From Shewanella maritima (GTDB lineage Bacteria > Pseudomonadota > Gammaproteobacteria > Enterobacterales > Shewanellaceae), in the NCBI RefSeq assembly GCF_004295345.1, contig NZ_CP036200.1:4527501-4591500 (forward strand): a stretch of 64,000 nt of DNA. The letters run 5' to 3'. The position numbers and the translations under genes were made by a program. The notes below the pieces were generated by a model that was not told the DNA's origin, did not search any database, and saw only the letters and a list, made by a program, of their open reading frames with translations. Below, piece by piece: positions 1-9,087 of this stretch; within the stretch, counting starts at the first letter, position 1; each line of letters opens with the position of its first letter.

Positions 1-924
1 GTCAAGGGTAACCTGAGTGACTTCACCGACCGTTAGTCCGCGGTAAACAATTTGCGTACCTTTACTTACATCATCGCCAGTGTCGATTTTGAATTTTAAT
101 TCAATACCGTCAATGGCGAGTTCTTGTGAGTCGTATAATTGGTATTGATCGCCATAAGTGGCTTGTTCACCGTCGCCTGAGCTAAAGCTAATGCCGCCGG
201 CAAGAATAGATGCAATACTTTCGGTGTTAACGCTAATGCCTGACAAAGACGCGTCAACTTTTAACCCTGAAACATTCCAAAAGCGTGAGTCTTGTTTAAC
301 TAGGTGAGCGTATTGATCTTCAATAAAGCTATTGATGATGATGGTTTTATCGTCTTGAAGATGAAAGCTAACGACATTACCAACAGGAATTTGTCTGAAG
401 AAAAGTGGTGAGCCAACGTCAAGTGAGCCAAGCTTATCCGCCTTTAACGAAATCACCATTCCCCGAGAACCTGGAAGAATAGCTGGTGCAGATTGCTTGG
501 CAACAAAGTCTGTAGTGGCTTTACCTTCACCTGGCTGAACCGCGATATAATTTCCCGAGAACAAGGTGTCTAGTCCTTCAATTCCAGTGATACTTGCCTT
601 TGGTTTAACCAGCCAAAATTGACTGCTTTCGTTTAAAAATGGCTCTGAACGGTAGTCCATTAATACACGCACATTTACCCCGACCAAGTCATCATCGAGA
701 CTAATGTCAGTCACTTTACCTACGGTGAGACCTTGGTATTTGACTAGGGTTTTACCAATTTCGATACCAGCGGCATTTGGGAAGTGAATCTGAATTTCAA
801 CGCCGGCTTCTTTTACGCTTTTATATCCAAGCCAGGCAGCCAGTACAAGCGCAACAATAGGTAACAGCCATACTGGAGAGAATAATTTCTTTTTAACGAT
901 CTTAGGTGATTCACTTTGCGTCAT
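1..924 (-). CDS. letB: MCE-domain intermembrane lipid transport protein, LetB/PqiB family (3' end outside window)
   Basis: Only the first 308 codons are present; the gene runs off the left edge. The start is the ATG at 924, which overlaps the upstream letA-like gene by 14 bases. The product has a short basic N-terminus, one membrane anchor (about residues 16-34), then repeated MCE modules with the typical V-x-Y-x-G-L-x-V-G-x-V signature near residues 61-73, a second module from about residue 155, and a third beginning near residue 275. MCE proteins of this class form periplasmic tunnels that move lipids between inner and outer membrane. The neighbours match the E. coli yebS-yebT region next to msrC, proQ and prc, which favours LetB over PqiB; the domain count that would settle it lies outside the window. 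Confidence 0.88.
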   Translation of the reverse strand, partial: MTQSESPKIVKKKLFSPVWLLPIVALVLAAWLGYKSVKEAGVEIQIHFPNAAGIEIGKTLVKYQGLTVGKVTDISLDDDLVGVNVRVLMDYRSEPFLNESSQFWLVKPKASITGIEGLDTLFSGNYIAVQPGEGKATTDFVAKQSAPAILPGSRGMVISLKADKLGSLDVGSPLFFRQIPVGNVVSFHLQDDKTIIINSFIEDQYAHLVKQDSRFWNVSGLKVDASLSGISVNTESIASILAGGISFSSGDGEQATYGDQYQLYDSQELAIDGIELKFKIDTGDDVSKGTQIVYRGLTVGEVTQVTLD

Positions 925-1558
925 TTTGAGGTTCCAAACGATCCCATAGTAAGCGAGTATCAAGTACTTTCGCTGCTAATTGTGTCAGCAATATAACTAG
1001 TGCAAATGCGGTAGCTGCTGGGGCGGGTTTTGCATCGAGAAGCTGCCCCATATTAACCAAAGCTACGGTAATAGAAATAACAAACAAATCTAACATCGAC
1101 CAGCGGCCAATCCATTCAATTATATGAAAGCCTACCATTAATTTCTTCTTAGAAACTGGTAAGTTAAAGCTAATCGCTGTTAAATAAATCGCAAGTCCAA
1201 TGATTTTTAGCCATGGCACCAACACACTGGCGGTAAATACAATGATGGCAATCGGGATCATGCCAGTTTTTACCAGGTGTACGGTGCCACTGAAAATGGT
1301 GTCATTAGTAACGACGCCGCGATTAGTAATCAATGTAATTGGATAAATGTTGGCAAGCACCAACAAGATAACCGCTGTGATTAGTAAAGCCCAGCTTTGG
1401 CCGATACTCGCATAATTTCGAGTTGCTAACGGGGCATGACAGCGGGTACAAGAGCCGTTACTTGTTAGGTTTATCTTGCGGCAGACTTTACAAAGGCATA
1501 AGCCCTTATTCATACCTTGAATCTGTGTTTGATTGTCTAGGGAAGAGCTAGTTGTCAT
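911..1558 (-). CDS. LetA/PqiA-like inner-membrane protein, second half
   Basis: This 215-residue protein has a rubredoxin-like zinc ribbon near its N-terminus (CKVC at about residues 23-26 and CTRC near 37-40) followed by four hydrophobic segments of the PqiA domain. LetA and PqiA of E. coli carry two such ribbon-plus-membrane modules in one chain of over 400 residues. Here each module is its own gene; this one follows the other with an 11-base overlap and itself overlaps letB by 14 bases, so the three are one translationally coupled unit. Its likely job is to energise or load lipid transport through the LetB tunnel in the inner membrane; this is inferred from the family. Confidence 0.85.
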   Translation of the reverse strand: MTTSSSLDNQTQIQGMNKGLCLCKVCRKINLTSNGSCTRCHAPLATRNYASIGQSWALLITAVILLVLANIYPITLITNRGVVTNDTIFSGTVHLVKTGMIPIAIIVFTASVLVPWLKIIGLAIYLTAISFNLPVSKKKLMVGFHIIEWIGRWSMLDLFVISITVALVNMGQLLDAKPAPAATAFALVILLTQLAAKVLDTRLLWDRLEPQNDAK

Positions 1559-2177
1559 CTAACAAGCCCCACATATGTTCAAGGTTGTACTCTCGTTGTA
1601 AAAACAACAGCAATAAAAATAACATGGTAAAACAAAACGTGCCCATGCCCATGTGTACGTCGGCAAAATCAGACAGCTGGAAAGCCGAAACTAAAAAACT
1701 CAACACGTATATTTCAAGCATGGTTAACTGTGATAACAGCCCTTGCTGTTTAAGTAGCATCCGCAGAGTTTTCTTACCAAGTTCTAAATGCAGGGCAAAT
1801 TTTGCAATACATACTTGCGCGAGTATTGAGCTAAGTAGTAACAAGGGCGCGATTACCGCTGATATCGCGACCGCGACTCCAACAACCCAATAACCTTGGT
1901 CGCCCACAGCGATTGCAGCTTGAAATGCTGTGGTGTTACGTATGCTGCCAAGGAAGTGGATTTCAAGCACTGGTAGCAAGTTGGCGGGGAAAAACATAAT
2001 TAACGCAGCAATACACAAAGCCAGCATACCGTTAATTGAGCAGTAAGGTGTATCGTAAAGCGCCGTACCACAACGCGGGCACAGTGCTCTAACTGGCGAG
2101 GGTAGTGCGCGCTTTTGTACCACCAAATCGCACGAGCGGCAAAGTACATGACACTGATGCTGATCCGTATGAGCCAT
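1548..2177 (-). CDS. LetA/PqiA-like inner-membrane protein, first half
   Basis: This is the first gene of the minus-strand letA-letB unit, 209 residues. It begins with a zinc ribbon (CRSC near residues 13-16, CPRC near residues 33-36) and continues with the PqiA membrane domain of about four helices, including the N-x-x-P motif after the first helix (FFPANLLPVLE). It corresponds to the N-terminal module of E. coli LetA (YebS). The stop of this gene lies inside the start region of the next one. A possible alternative is a stand-alone PqiA homologue, but the gene order points to a split LetA. Confidence 0.85.
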   Translation of the reverse strand: MAHTDQHQCHVLCRSCDLVVQKRALPSPVRALCPRCGTALYDTPYCSINGMLALCIAALIMFFPANLLPVLEIHFLGSIRNTTAFQAAIAVGDQGYWVVGVAVAISAVIAPLLLLSSILAQVCIAKFALHLELGKKTLRMLLKQQGLLSQLTMLEIYVLSFLVSAFQLSDFADVHMGMGTFCFTMLFLLLLFLQREYNLEHMWGLLDDN

Positions 2178-2322
2178 ATTGACCGTGAAATCCCTATATC
2201 GTGTGAACCATCAAAGATTGAGCAAACAAATAAATTGCTCAAGATCACATTGCATAAAAATTAAATAATATCAGATTAATCAGAATACTTGCATCATAAC
2301 TTCAATGTATGAGAACCTTGTT

Positions 2323-2342
2323 TACTGTATATAAAAACAGTA
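2323..2342 (+). promoter_or_regulatory. LexA (SOS) box of yebG
   Basis: The sequence TACTGTATATAAAAACAGTA contains the CTG-N10-CAG core of the gammaproteobacterial SOS box with a near-ideal AT-rich middle. It ends two bases before the Shine-Dalgarno of yebG, so LexA bound here would cover the transcription start region. YebG is a known SOS gene in E. coli. Confidence 0.93.
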
Positions 2343-2353
2343 GCGGAGGAATC

Positions 2354-2635
2354 ATGGCTGTTATCACCAAATTCGTCGTAGTCAGAGAAGGGGAAGAGAA
2401 GATGACCTTCACAACCAAAAAAGAAGCCGATGCCTATGACAAAATGCTCGATATTGCGGATAACCTGATTCCGTTTCTAGAAAAATCAGAGTTAAGTTTA
2501 GATGAAACAGCTTGTGAGCAACTGGCATTTTATCTTGCACAAAATAAAGATGAACTCGGCAATTTGTTAAAAGGTGTGGTAAAACCTAAACCCGCTCCTG
2601 CGAAAAAAGCAAAAGCTAAGCAAGAGTCTGAATAA
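2354..2635 (+). CDS. yebG: SOS-inducible protein YebG
   Basis: The 93-residue product starts MAVITKFVVVREGEEKM and carries the conserved TTKKEADAYDKMLD block of E. coli YebG, with a Lys/Ala/Pro-rich C-terminal tail. The ATG at 2354 is chosen because it has a strong Shine-Dalgarno (CGGAGGA) and because the upstream in-frame ATG at 2309 would put the LexA box inside the coding region. YebG is a small damage-induced protein of unclear biochemical role. It stands divergent from letAB and just upstream of msrC, which may be co-transcribed. Confidence 0.93.
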   Translation: MAVITKFVVVREGEEKMTFTTKKEADAYDKMLDIADNLIPFLEKSELSLDETACEQLAFYLAQNKDELGNLLKGVVKPKPAPAKKAKAKQESE

Positions 2636-2668
2636 TTACTGATTTTACGTCTAGATAAAGGCAACACG

Positions 2669-3127
2669 ATGAAGCAAGAGTTTTATGATGTACTAAACCG
2701 TCAAGTAACTGCATTATTTGAAGGTGAAGATGACTTAGTTTGTGCCATGGCCAATTTCTCTGCGCTGTTAAATGACAACTTAGAAGACATTAATTGGGTT
2801 GGTTTTTACCTGCTTAAAAATGATCAACTGGTTCTTGGCCCATTTCAAGGCAAACTTGCCTGCACACGTATTGCCTTAGGTAAAGGTGTGTGTGGTACTG
2901 CCGCGCAGCAAAAGCAAACCCAACGTGTTGCAGATGTGCATCAATTTGCCGGACACATTGCGTGTGATGCAGCCAGTAACTCAGAAATTGTGGTGCCGTT
3001 TTGCAATGACGGTCAGCTGATTGGGGTACTCGATATCGACAGCCCAAGCTTTGATCGTTTTGATGAGCAAGATCAACAAGGCTTAGAAATGCTCGTTTCT
3101 AGCTTCGAAAAAGTCTTATTTGGTTAG
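2669..3127 (+). CDS. msrC: Free methionine-(R)-sulfoxide reductase, GAF-type
   Basis: A single GAF domain of 152 residues. It holds three conserved cysteines at 65, 75 and 99, with the same 10- and 24-residue spacing as the catalytic and resolving cysteines of E. coli fRMsr (YebR). The enzyme reduces free, not protein-bound, methionine-R-sulfoxide with thioredoxin as electron donor, in the cytoplasm. The Shine-Dalgarno TAAAGG sits seven bases before the ATG. It lies 33 bases after yebG and may share its SOS promoter. In E. coli it is the neighbour of letA, as here. Confidence 0.93.
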   Translation: MKQEFYDVLNRQVTALFEGEDDLVCAMANFSALLNDNLEDINWVGFYLLKNDQLVLGPFQGKLACTRIALGKGVCGTAAQQKQTQRVADVHQFAGHIACDAASNSEIVVPFCNDGQLIGVLDIDSPSFDRFDEQDQQGLEMLVSSFEKVLFG

Positions 3128-3413
3128 TTTGCGACCAATATTACGTAATTCTAGGTCGCAATCGTCGTCATGAGCTTTATAATAAGCCGCTACTTGCAGC
3201 CTTGTGTTTGTGCGCAACTGGCGGCGAGTATTTTGTTAAGGATTGTTTCATTTCCTTTTGCAAAATATATTATAGTGCTAATTTGTAGGTTAAGAGCTAG
3301 GTAAACAATGCGATGGTAAACATGCTGTCGCGACCATTAAGCGCTTAACAAAAGATGAACGACTCGTGGTAACCACTACCTTAAGAGTCCCTTTTATTAA
3401 CGTGGAAGTAATG

Positions 3414-4049
3414 ATGGAATCAACAGAAAAGTTGACCGACACTAACGCTATTTTAGCGTATTTATACGAAACCTTTCCTTTATGTTTTATTAAAGAAGGT
3501 GAAACTAAACCTCTAAAAATTGGTTTATTTCAAGATTTAGCTGAACGGTTAGCTGATGATTCTAAAGTAAGTAAAACTCAGTTACGTGTAGCGCTAAGAC
3601 GCTATACCAGCAGCTGGCGTTATTTAAAAGGGATCAAAGCGGGTGTTCAACGTGTTGATCTTGATGGCAATGAATGTGGTGAGCTTGAGCAAGAGCATAT
3701 TGAACATGCTCAAACTACATTAAAGGAAAGCCAAGAAAAGGCTAGAGCTAAGCGTCAAGCACAAGCGCCTAAGAAAGATGCCGCGAAACGAGCGCCACGT
3801 AAAGATACTAAACGTGCAGTTAACAAGCGTGTACCGAGCAAAAAAGATCGTCCGGCTAAAACACCGCCAGTTGATTTGAACTTAACTCAGGCCAACATGT
3901 CTGATCTAAAACAAGATCAACGCGTAAACGTAAAATTAGGTGCTGCACCAGTAGCTGGTGTGATCACTGACATCAAAAAAGATGATGTTCAAGTTCAATT
4001 AGATTCAGGATTATCTGTAAAAGTAAAAGTTGAACACATCTTGGTATAA
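3414..4049 (+). CDS. proQ: RNA chaperone ProQ
   Basis: Product of 211 residues with the FinO/ProQ RNA-binding domain (about residues 8-110, including PLKIGLFQDL and the YTSSWRYL block), a lysine- and arginine-rich linker (about 112-160) and a C-terminal Tudor-like domain ending in VEHILV. ProQ binds structured small RNAs and mRNA 3' ends. The open frame extends upstream to a GTG at 3366, but the ATG at 3414 fits the family start and has GGAAG five bases upstream. It is followed by prc after 18 bases, as in E. coli, where prc and proQ are also linked. Confidence 0.93.
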   Translation: MESTEKLTDTNAILAYLYETFPLCFIKEGETKPLKIGLFQDLAERLADDSKVSKTQLRVALRRYTSSWRYLKGIKAGVQRVDLDGNECGELEQEHIEHAQTTLKESQEKARAKRQAQAPKKDAAKRAPRKDTKRAVNKRVPSKKDRPAKTPPVDLNLTQANMSDLKQDQRVNVKLGAAPVAGVITDIKKDDVQVQLDSGLSVKVKVEHILV

Positions 4050-4067
4050 ATAAGGAGTAACTTGTTG

Positions 4068-6119
4068 ATGCGAAAACTAACCTTGGCTGCGTCAATTGCC
4101 AGTTTATTTGTCGGATTATCGGCGTGGGCAATTTCACCAACTATTCAAATCAGCGAGTTACCTGAGTTAGCGCAAGAGCCGCAACACAAGGTCGCGAGTA
4201 AACGTGTCACTAATCGTTTTACTCGTGCCCATTATCATCGCTTCCAATTGGATGATGCATTTTCCCAGCAAATCTATACGCGCTTTCTTGAGCAGTTAGA
4301 TTTCCGCAAAAACATCCTTACTCAAGCCGACGTTGATAGTTTTAACCAGTATCAGAACCAATTTGATGACATGGTGAAGCTAGGCGATATGGGCCCTGCG
4401 TATAAAATGTATGCAGTGGTTCAAAAACGCCGTTATGAACGTTTTGCCTATGCGCTGTCGTTACTTGAAAACGAGTTTGACTTCGCCAAAGCGAGTGATA
4501 AGTACGAGTACGACCGTAAAGACGCAAGCTGGCCTAAAAATGAAGCCGAGTTAGATGAGCTTTGGCGTCAACGCGTAAAGTATGACGCACTAAACCTTAA
4601 GCTTGCCGGTAAAGAGTGGAAAGAAATCCAAGAAGTGCTCGGCAAACGTTATAACAATGCGATTAAACGTTTGAGCCAAACCCACAGCGAAGATGTATTT
4701 CAAAGCGTAATGAATGCATTCGCTCGCACAGTTGAGCCACACACTAGCTACCTGTCACCGCGTAATGCAGAGCGTTTCCAAATGGAGATGAACCTAAGCC
4801 TTGAAGGTATTGGCGCTGTGCTGCAAATGACAGATGATTACACTGTGATTAAAAGTTTGGTTGCCGGCGGCCCAGCGGCTAGCAGTGAAAAGTTGTCTGT
4901 CGAAGATAAGATTGTCGGTGTTGGTCAAAAAGGCGAAGAAATTGTCGACGTGATTGGCTGGCGTTTAGATGACGTAGTTGACCTGATTAAAGGTCCTAAA
5001 GGCAGCGAAGTCATTTTAGAGATTTTACCGAAAAAAGGCGGCGCTAACGCCAAGACCTTTGAAGTGACCATAATTCGCGACAAAATCCGCCTTGAAGACA
5101 GAGCTGCAACGTCAAAAGTTGTCACGCCAGAAACTGGCCCATACGCTGACCGTAAAGTGGGTGTGGTGCAAATTCCAGGTTTCTACATGAACCTGTCTGA
5201 AGATGTACGCAAAGAGTTAGCCAAGCTTGAGCAAGAGAATGTTGAAGGCATTATCATCGACCTACGTGGTAACGGTGGTGGTGCGCTTACTGAAGCTACA
5301 TTGCTAACCGGTTTGTTTATTGATGCAGGCCCTGTGGTGCAGATCCGTGATGCTAATGGCCGCGTAACGCAAAATCGTGATAATGACGGTAAGAGCGCTT
5401 ATTCAGGTCCATTAACTGTGATGGTTGACCGTTACAGTGCGTCAGCGTCTGAAATTTTCGCAGCCGCGCTGCAAGATTACGACCGCGCGTTAATTGTGGG
5501 TGAGTCGACCTTTGGTAAAGGTACGGTGCAGCAGCATAAGAGCCTGGGCCGAATTTACGATATGTACGAAAAGCCTGTCGGCCATGTCCAGTACACCATT
5601 GCTAAGTTTTACCGTATCAATGGCGGTAGCACGCAATTAAAAGGCGTTACTCCTGATATAGCCTTCCCGAGTGCGTTAGAGCCTGGCGAATATGGCGAGT
5701 CTGAAGAGAAAAATGCACTACCTTGGGATAAGGTGCCAGCAGCGCAATACGGTGTGCTTGGTAATATTCAAACCAGTTTGATTGATAGCCTAACTCAAAA
5801 ACACAGCTCTCGTATCGTTGGCGATGTTGAATTTGGTTATATTCTTGAAGACATTGAAGAGTTTAAAAAGCATCAAGAAGACAAAACAATTTCTTTGGTT
5901 GAGTCAGAGCGTATCGCGTCTCGTGAAGATGATGATGCTCGCGCGCTGAAACGTGAAAACGAGCGCCGCGTTCGCAACAACTTAAAACCTGTTGAATCGC
6001 TTGATGATGTAGAAGATGTGAAAGCGGAAGATCAACCGGACCCGTTCTTGGATGAAACCGCCTTAATCACGTTAGATATGGTAGATGCTAAAAGGTTGGC
6101 CAAAAACGCTAGCAAGTAA
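4068..6119 (+). CDS. prc: Carboxy-terminal (tail-specific) protease Prc
   Basis: A periplasmic serine protease of 683 residues with a signal peptide (about residues 1-22, ending near SAWA), an N-terminal helical region, a PDZ domain (about 235-330) and an S41 peptidase domain. The Ser-Lys dyad is visible as S459 in RYSASASE and K484 in TFGKGTVQQ, 25 residues apart as in E. coli Prc. It trims C-termini of PBP3 and degrades tagged or misfolded envelope proteins, and in E. coli controls the hydrolase MepS. The ATG at 4068 is preferred over in-frame TTG codons at 4062 and 4065. Length is close to E. coli (682). Confidence 0.95.
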   Translation: MRKLTLAASIASLFVGLSAWAISPTIQISELPELAQEPQHKVASKRVTNRFTRAHYHRFQLDDAFSQQIYTRFLEQLDFRKNILTQADVDSFNQYQNQFDDMVKLGDMGPAYKMYAVVQKRRYERFAYALSLLENEFDFAKASDKYEYDRKDASWPKNEAELDELWRQRVKYDALNLKLAGKEWKEIQEVLGKRYNNAIKRLSQTHSEDVFQSVMNAFARTVEPHTSYLSPRNAERFQMEMNLSLEGIGAVLQMTDDYTVIKSLVAGGPAASSEKLSVEDKIVGVGQKGEEIVDVIGWRLDDVVDLIKGPKGSEVILEILPKKGGANAKTFEVTIIRDKIRLEDRAATSKVVTPETGPYADRKVGVVQIPGFYMNLSEDVRKELAKLEQENVEGIIIDLRGNGGGALTEATLLTGLFIDAGPVVQIRDANGRVTQNRDNDGKSAYSGPLTVMVDRYSASASEIFAAALQDYDRALIVGESTFGKGTVQQHKSLGRIYDMYEKPVGHVQYTIAKFYRINGGSTQLKGVTPDIAFPSALEPGEYGESEEKNALPWDKVPAAQYGVLGNIQTSLIDSLTQKHSSRIVGDVEFGYILEDIEEFKKHQEDKTISLVESERIASREDDDARALKRENERRVRNNLKPVESLDDVEDVKAEDQPDPFLDETALITLDMVDAKRLAKNASK

Positions 6120-6136
6120 TTAGCAAAACTTAATAC

Positions 6137-6165
6137 AAAAAAACGCGCATTCAGCGCGTTTTTTT
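6137..6165 (+). terminator. Rho-independent terminator after prc
   Basis: A perfect stem AACGCGC / GCGCGTT with a short ATTCA loop, followed by a T run, lies 17 bases after the prc stop. It separates the proQ-prc unit from pepN. Confidence 0.92.
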
Positions 6166-6192
6166 AATGCGAACAATAAAAAAGGATGCGTT

Positions 6193-8751
6193 ATGACGCA
6201 AATACAAGCAAAGCACTTAAAAGATTATCAATCTCCAGAATTTACCATTACAGATATCGATTTAGACTTTATTCTTGATGGCGAAGCTACAAAAGTCACC
6301 GCTGTGAGTAAAGTTGTTCGTTTAAAGAGCGCAACCCAACTTGTGCTAGACGGTGACAAGCTGACGTTAGAAGCTGTGCTGATTGACGGTAAGCCTGCAT
6401 CTTACCAACAAACTGATACTAATTTGATTATTGAAGCGGATTTAGATGATTTTACGCTGACAGTGATCACCAAGTTAGACCCAGCTGCTAATTCAAGCCT
6501 TGAAGGTTTGTACATGTCAGATGGTGCATATTGTACCCAGTGCGAGGCAGAAGGCTTTAGACGAATTACCTACTTTTTAGATAGACCCGACGTACTGGCG
6601 AAATACCAGGTCCGTATCGAGGCTGACAAGCAAGCATTTCCATTTTTATTGAGTAACGGCAATAAAGTCGAGCAGGGCGAAATGCCACGTTCAGGGCGTC
6701 ACTTTGTTAAATGGCAAGACCCATTTCCAAAGCCTAGCTATTTGTTTGCTTTAGTCGCCGGTGATTTTGATTTATTAGAAGATAAGTTTGTAACTCGCTC
6801 TGGTCGTGATGTGGCGCTGCAGGTGTTTGTTGATAAAGGCAACTTACATAAAGCCGACCACGCAATGGCGTCTTTAAAGAAGTCTATGAAGTGGGACGAG
6901 GAGCGCTTTGATTTAGAATATGACCTAGACATCTATATGATTGTCGCGGTTGATTTTTTCAACATGGGTGCAATGGAAAACAAAGGTTTAAATATCTTTA
7001 ACACCAAGTATGTACTTGCTGATAGACAAAGTGCGACCGATGAAGACTATCACGGCATTGAGTCAGTTGTTGGCCACGAATACTTCCATAACTGGACAGG
7101 GAACCGCGTAACTTGTCGAGACTGGTTCCAGTTAAGCCTTAAAGAAGGGTTAACAGTATTTAGAGATCAAGAGTTTAGTTCTGATGTTGGCTCACGGGCA
7201 GTGAACCGGATTCATGCAATTAAAGTGATGAAGAACCATCAGTTTGCCGAAGACTCTGGCCCGATGGCACATCCAATTCGCCCAGAATCTGTTATTGAAA
7301 TGAACAACTTCTACACAGTGACAGTTTACGATAAAGGTGCAGAAGTTATCCGTATGATGCATACCATCTTAGGTGAGGAAGCATTTCAGGCTGGGATGCG
7401 CTGCTACTTTGAGCGTCATGACGGCAAAGCGGTGACTTGTGACGACTTCGTGGATGCAATGGCTGATGCATCAGGTAAAGATCTCACTCAATTTAAACGT
7501 TGGTATAGTCAGGCCGGCACGCCTGAGTTAACCGTTAGCGAAGAGTATGACACTACGTCAAATACTTATCATTTAGATGTTTCTCAGCAAGTGTTTGCCC
7601 AAGGTGAGAAGGGCGCTGAGCTACACATCCCATTTAGTATTGAACTGCTCGATTCAAAGGGAAGGAGCCTGTTTAATCAAGTGCTTGATGTTACAAAGGC
7701 AAGCCAGCGTTTTACCTTTAATGATATCGCGCAAAAGCCAGTAGCTTCACTGCTGCAAGACTTCTCTGCACCGGTAAAACTGGTATTTGACTCAAGTGTT
7801 GAGCAACTTGCCCACTTGATGCGTTTTGCTAGCAGTGAAGTCGCGCGTTGGGAAGCGTCAGTTAAGCTAGTTAGTGACAGCATTTGGCAAAACGTAGAGC
7901 ATCTGCAAAGCGGCGAAGCAATGCGAGTCGATCCCCGCGTTGTTGATGCTTTCAAAGGAATGGTGCTCGATAGCGAACTTGATCTTGCTCTTATCGCTGA
8001 AGTGCTTACATTACCTACTTTGAACACGCTGATTGAACAGGTTGAAGAAGTTGACCTTGATAACCTTATCAGTAGCCGTGCTTTTGTACTTGAACAAATT
8101 GCCACTGATTGTGAAGATGAGCTTATCGCTCGCTATCGCGAAGTAACCCAAATCGACAGCGCTGGTGCACGTGCACTTAAAAATGCATGTTTGAACTTGC
8201 TCTGCAGTGTCCATGTTGATGCTAATAACTTAGTTAGTGATCAGTTTAGCCAGGCAAGCAATATGACTGACTCTCTGGGCGCACTAAAAGCGGCTGTGTA
8301 TAACAATACCGATAATATGGATGCGTTGCTTAAAGAGTTCGAAGCTACGTGGAATGATACGCCGCTGGTAATGGATAAATGGTTTATGTTGCAGGCGAGC
8401 ATTAATAGTGACGCTGTTATTAGCAACATTGATAAGCTGACAGCACATGCGAGTTTTAGCTTTAGTAATCCTAATCGCGTTCGTTCATTAATAGGCGCAT
8501 TTGCAAGTGGTAACACAGCGCAGTTCCACCGTGCAGATGGCAAAGGGTATGAGTATTTAACTAAGGTACTGGTTAAACTCAATGACACCAACCCTCAGGT
8601 TGCAGCAAGGCTTATTACGCCGCTAATTCAATTTGCTAAGTTTGATGCGAATCGCCAAGCACTGATGAAGCAGCAGCTTAAAGTGCTTCAAGACTTACCG
8701 AATCTGTCTAAAGATCTATTTGAAAAAGTGAATAAAGCGTTAGAGCACTAG
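6193..8751 (+). CDS. pepN: Aminopeptidase N (M1 zinc metallopeptidase)
   Basis: An 852-residue cytoplasmic aminopeptidase that removes N-terminal residues from peptides. The substrate-anchoring GAMEN motif is at 259-263, the zinc site HEYFH at 295-299 with the third ligand E318 (LKEGLTVFRDQEF), all within two residues of E. coli PepN numbering (870 residues). The C-terminal half is the helical DUF3458 region of the bacterial PepN subgroup. The start has AAAAGGA upstream. Bounded by its own terminator context on the left; it likely forms a single-gene unit. Confidence 0.96.
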   Translation: MTQIQAKHLKDYQSPEFTITDIDLDFILDGEATKVTAVSKVVRLKSATQLVLDGDKLTLEAVLIDGKPASYQQTDTNLIIEADLDDFTLTVITKLDPAANSSLEGLYMSDGAYCTQCEAEGFRRITYFLDRPDVLAKYQVRIEADKQAFPFLLSNGNKVEQGEMPRSGRHFVKWQDPFPKPSYLFALVAGDFDLLEDKFVTRSGRDVALQVFVDKGNLHKADHAMASLKKSMKWDEERFDLEYDLDIYMIVAVDFFNMGAMENKGLNIFNTKYVLADRQSATDEDYHGIESVVGHEYFHNWTGNRVTCRDWFQLSLKEGLTVFRDQEFSSDVGSRAVNRIHAIKVMKNHQFAEDSGPMAHPIRPESVIEMNNFYTVTVYDKGAEVIRMMHTILGEEAFQAGMRCYFERHDGKAVTCDDFVDAMADASGKDLTQFKRWYSQAGTPELTVSEEYDTTSNTYHLDVSQQVFAQGEKGAELHIPFSIELLDSKGRSLFNQVLDVTKASQRFTFNDIAQKPVASLLQDFSAPVKLVFDSSVEQLAHLMRFASSEVARWEASVKLVSDSIWQNVEHLQSGEAMRVDPRVVDAFKGMVLDSELDLALIAEVLTLPTLNTLIEQVEEVDLDNLISSRAFVLEQIATDCEDELIARYREVTQIDSAGARALKNACLNLLCSVHVDANNLVSDQFSQASNMTDSLGALKAAVYNNTDNMDALLKEFEATWNDTPLVMDKWFMLQASINSDAVISNIDKLTAHASFSFSNPNRVRSLIGAFASGNTAQFHRADGKGYEYLTKVLVKLNDTNPQVAARLITPLIQFAKFDANRQALMKQQLKVLQDLPNLSKDLFEKVNKALEH

Positions 8752-8871
8752 TTTGTATGCGCAATAACTCGTAAGCGCGCTAATTTGTAGCTTTAATTTA
8801 TCAATTCCAAGCCAGCTCTGTGCGTAACTGCATAGTGCTGGCTTTGATAAAATGCAGTATAAGAGATTTAC

Positions 8872-9087
8872 ATGCAGTTCTATTTTAGTTGTTATGTTCG
8901 ATATGACGATTTTCTTGCCTATTATCAAGGTGCGGTCAATAAAGTCGAAGTAACTGATAACGCTGGACGTGTATTGCATATCAATGCCAAATACTTCAAA
9001 CCCTATCTGACTCGAGATGGCATACGAGGACATTTCTGTTTACAAACAGACAGTAATGGCAACTTTATTTCCCTCACTCAAGTTTAG
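8872..9087 (+). CDS. DUF2835 family small protein
   Basis: A 71-residue soluble protein starting MQFYFSCYVRYDDFLAYYQG, with the aromatic-rich N-terminus and the (F/Y)-x-x-(Y/F)-L-T-x-D-G-I-x-G block (YLTRDGIRGHF) of the DUF2835 family found in Shewanella and relatives. Function is unknown. There is no membrane segment or signal peptide. It sits 120 bases after pepN. No strong Shine-Dalgarno is seen (AAGAG at about 8861). Confidence 0.8.
   Translation: MQFYFSCYVRYDDFLAYYQGAVNKVEVTDNAGRVLHINAKYFKPYLTRDGIRGHFCLQTDSNGNFISLTQV

Noticed and set aside
1552..1893. Open frame of 113 codons on the plus strand across the letA-like genes
   Set aside because: It is opposite to a clear PqiA-domain gene, has low-complexity Ser/Asn composition, and no ribosome site.
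8809..8844. Hairpin AAGCCAGC / GCTGGCTT after pepN as a terminator
   Set aside because: The loop is 20 bases and no T run follows; it could be chance or a weak structure.
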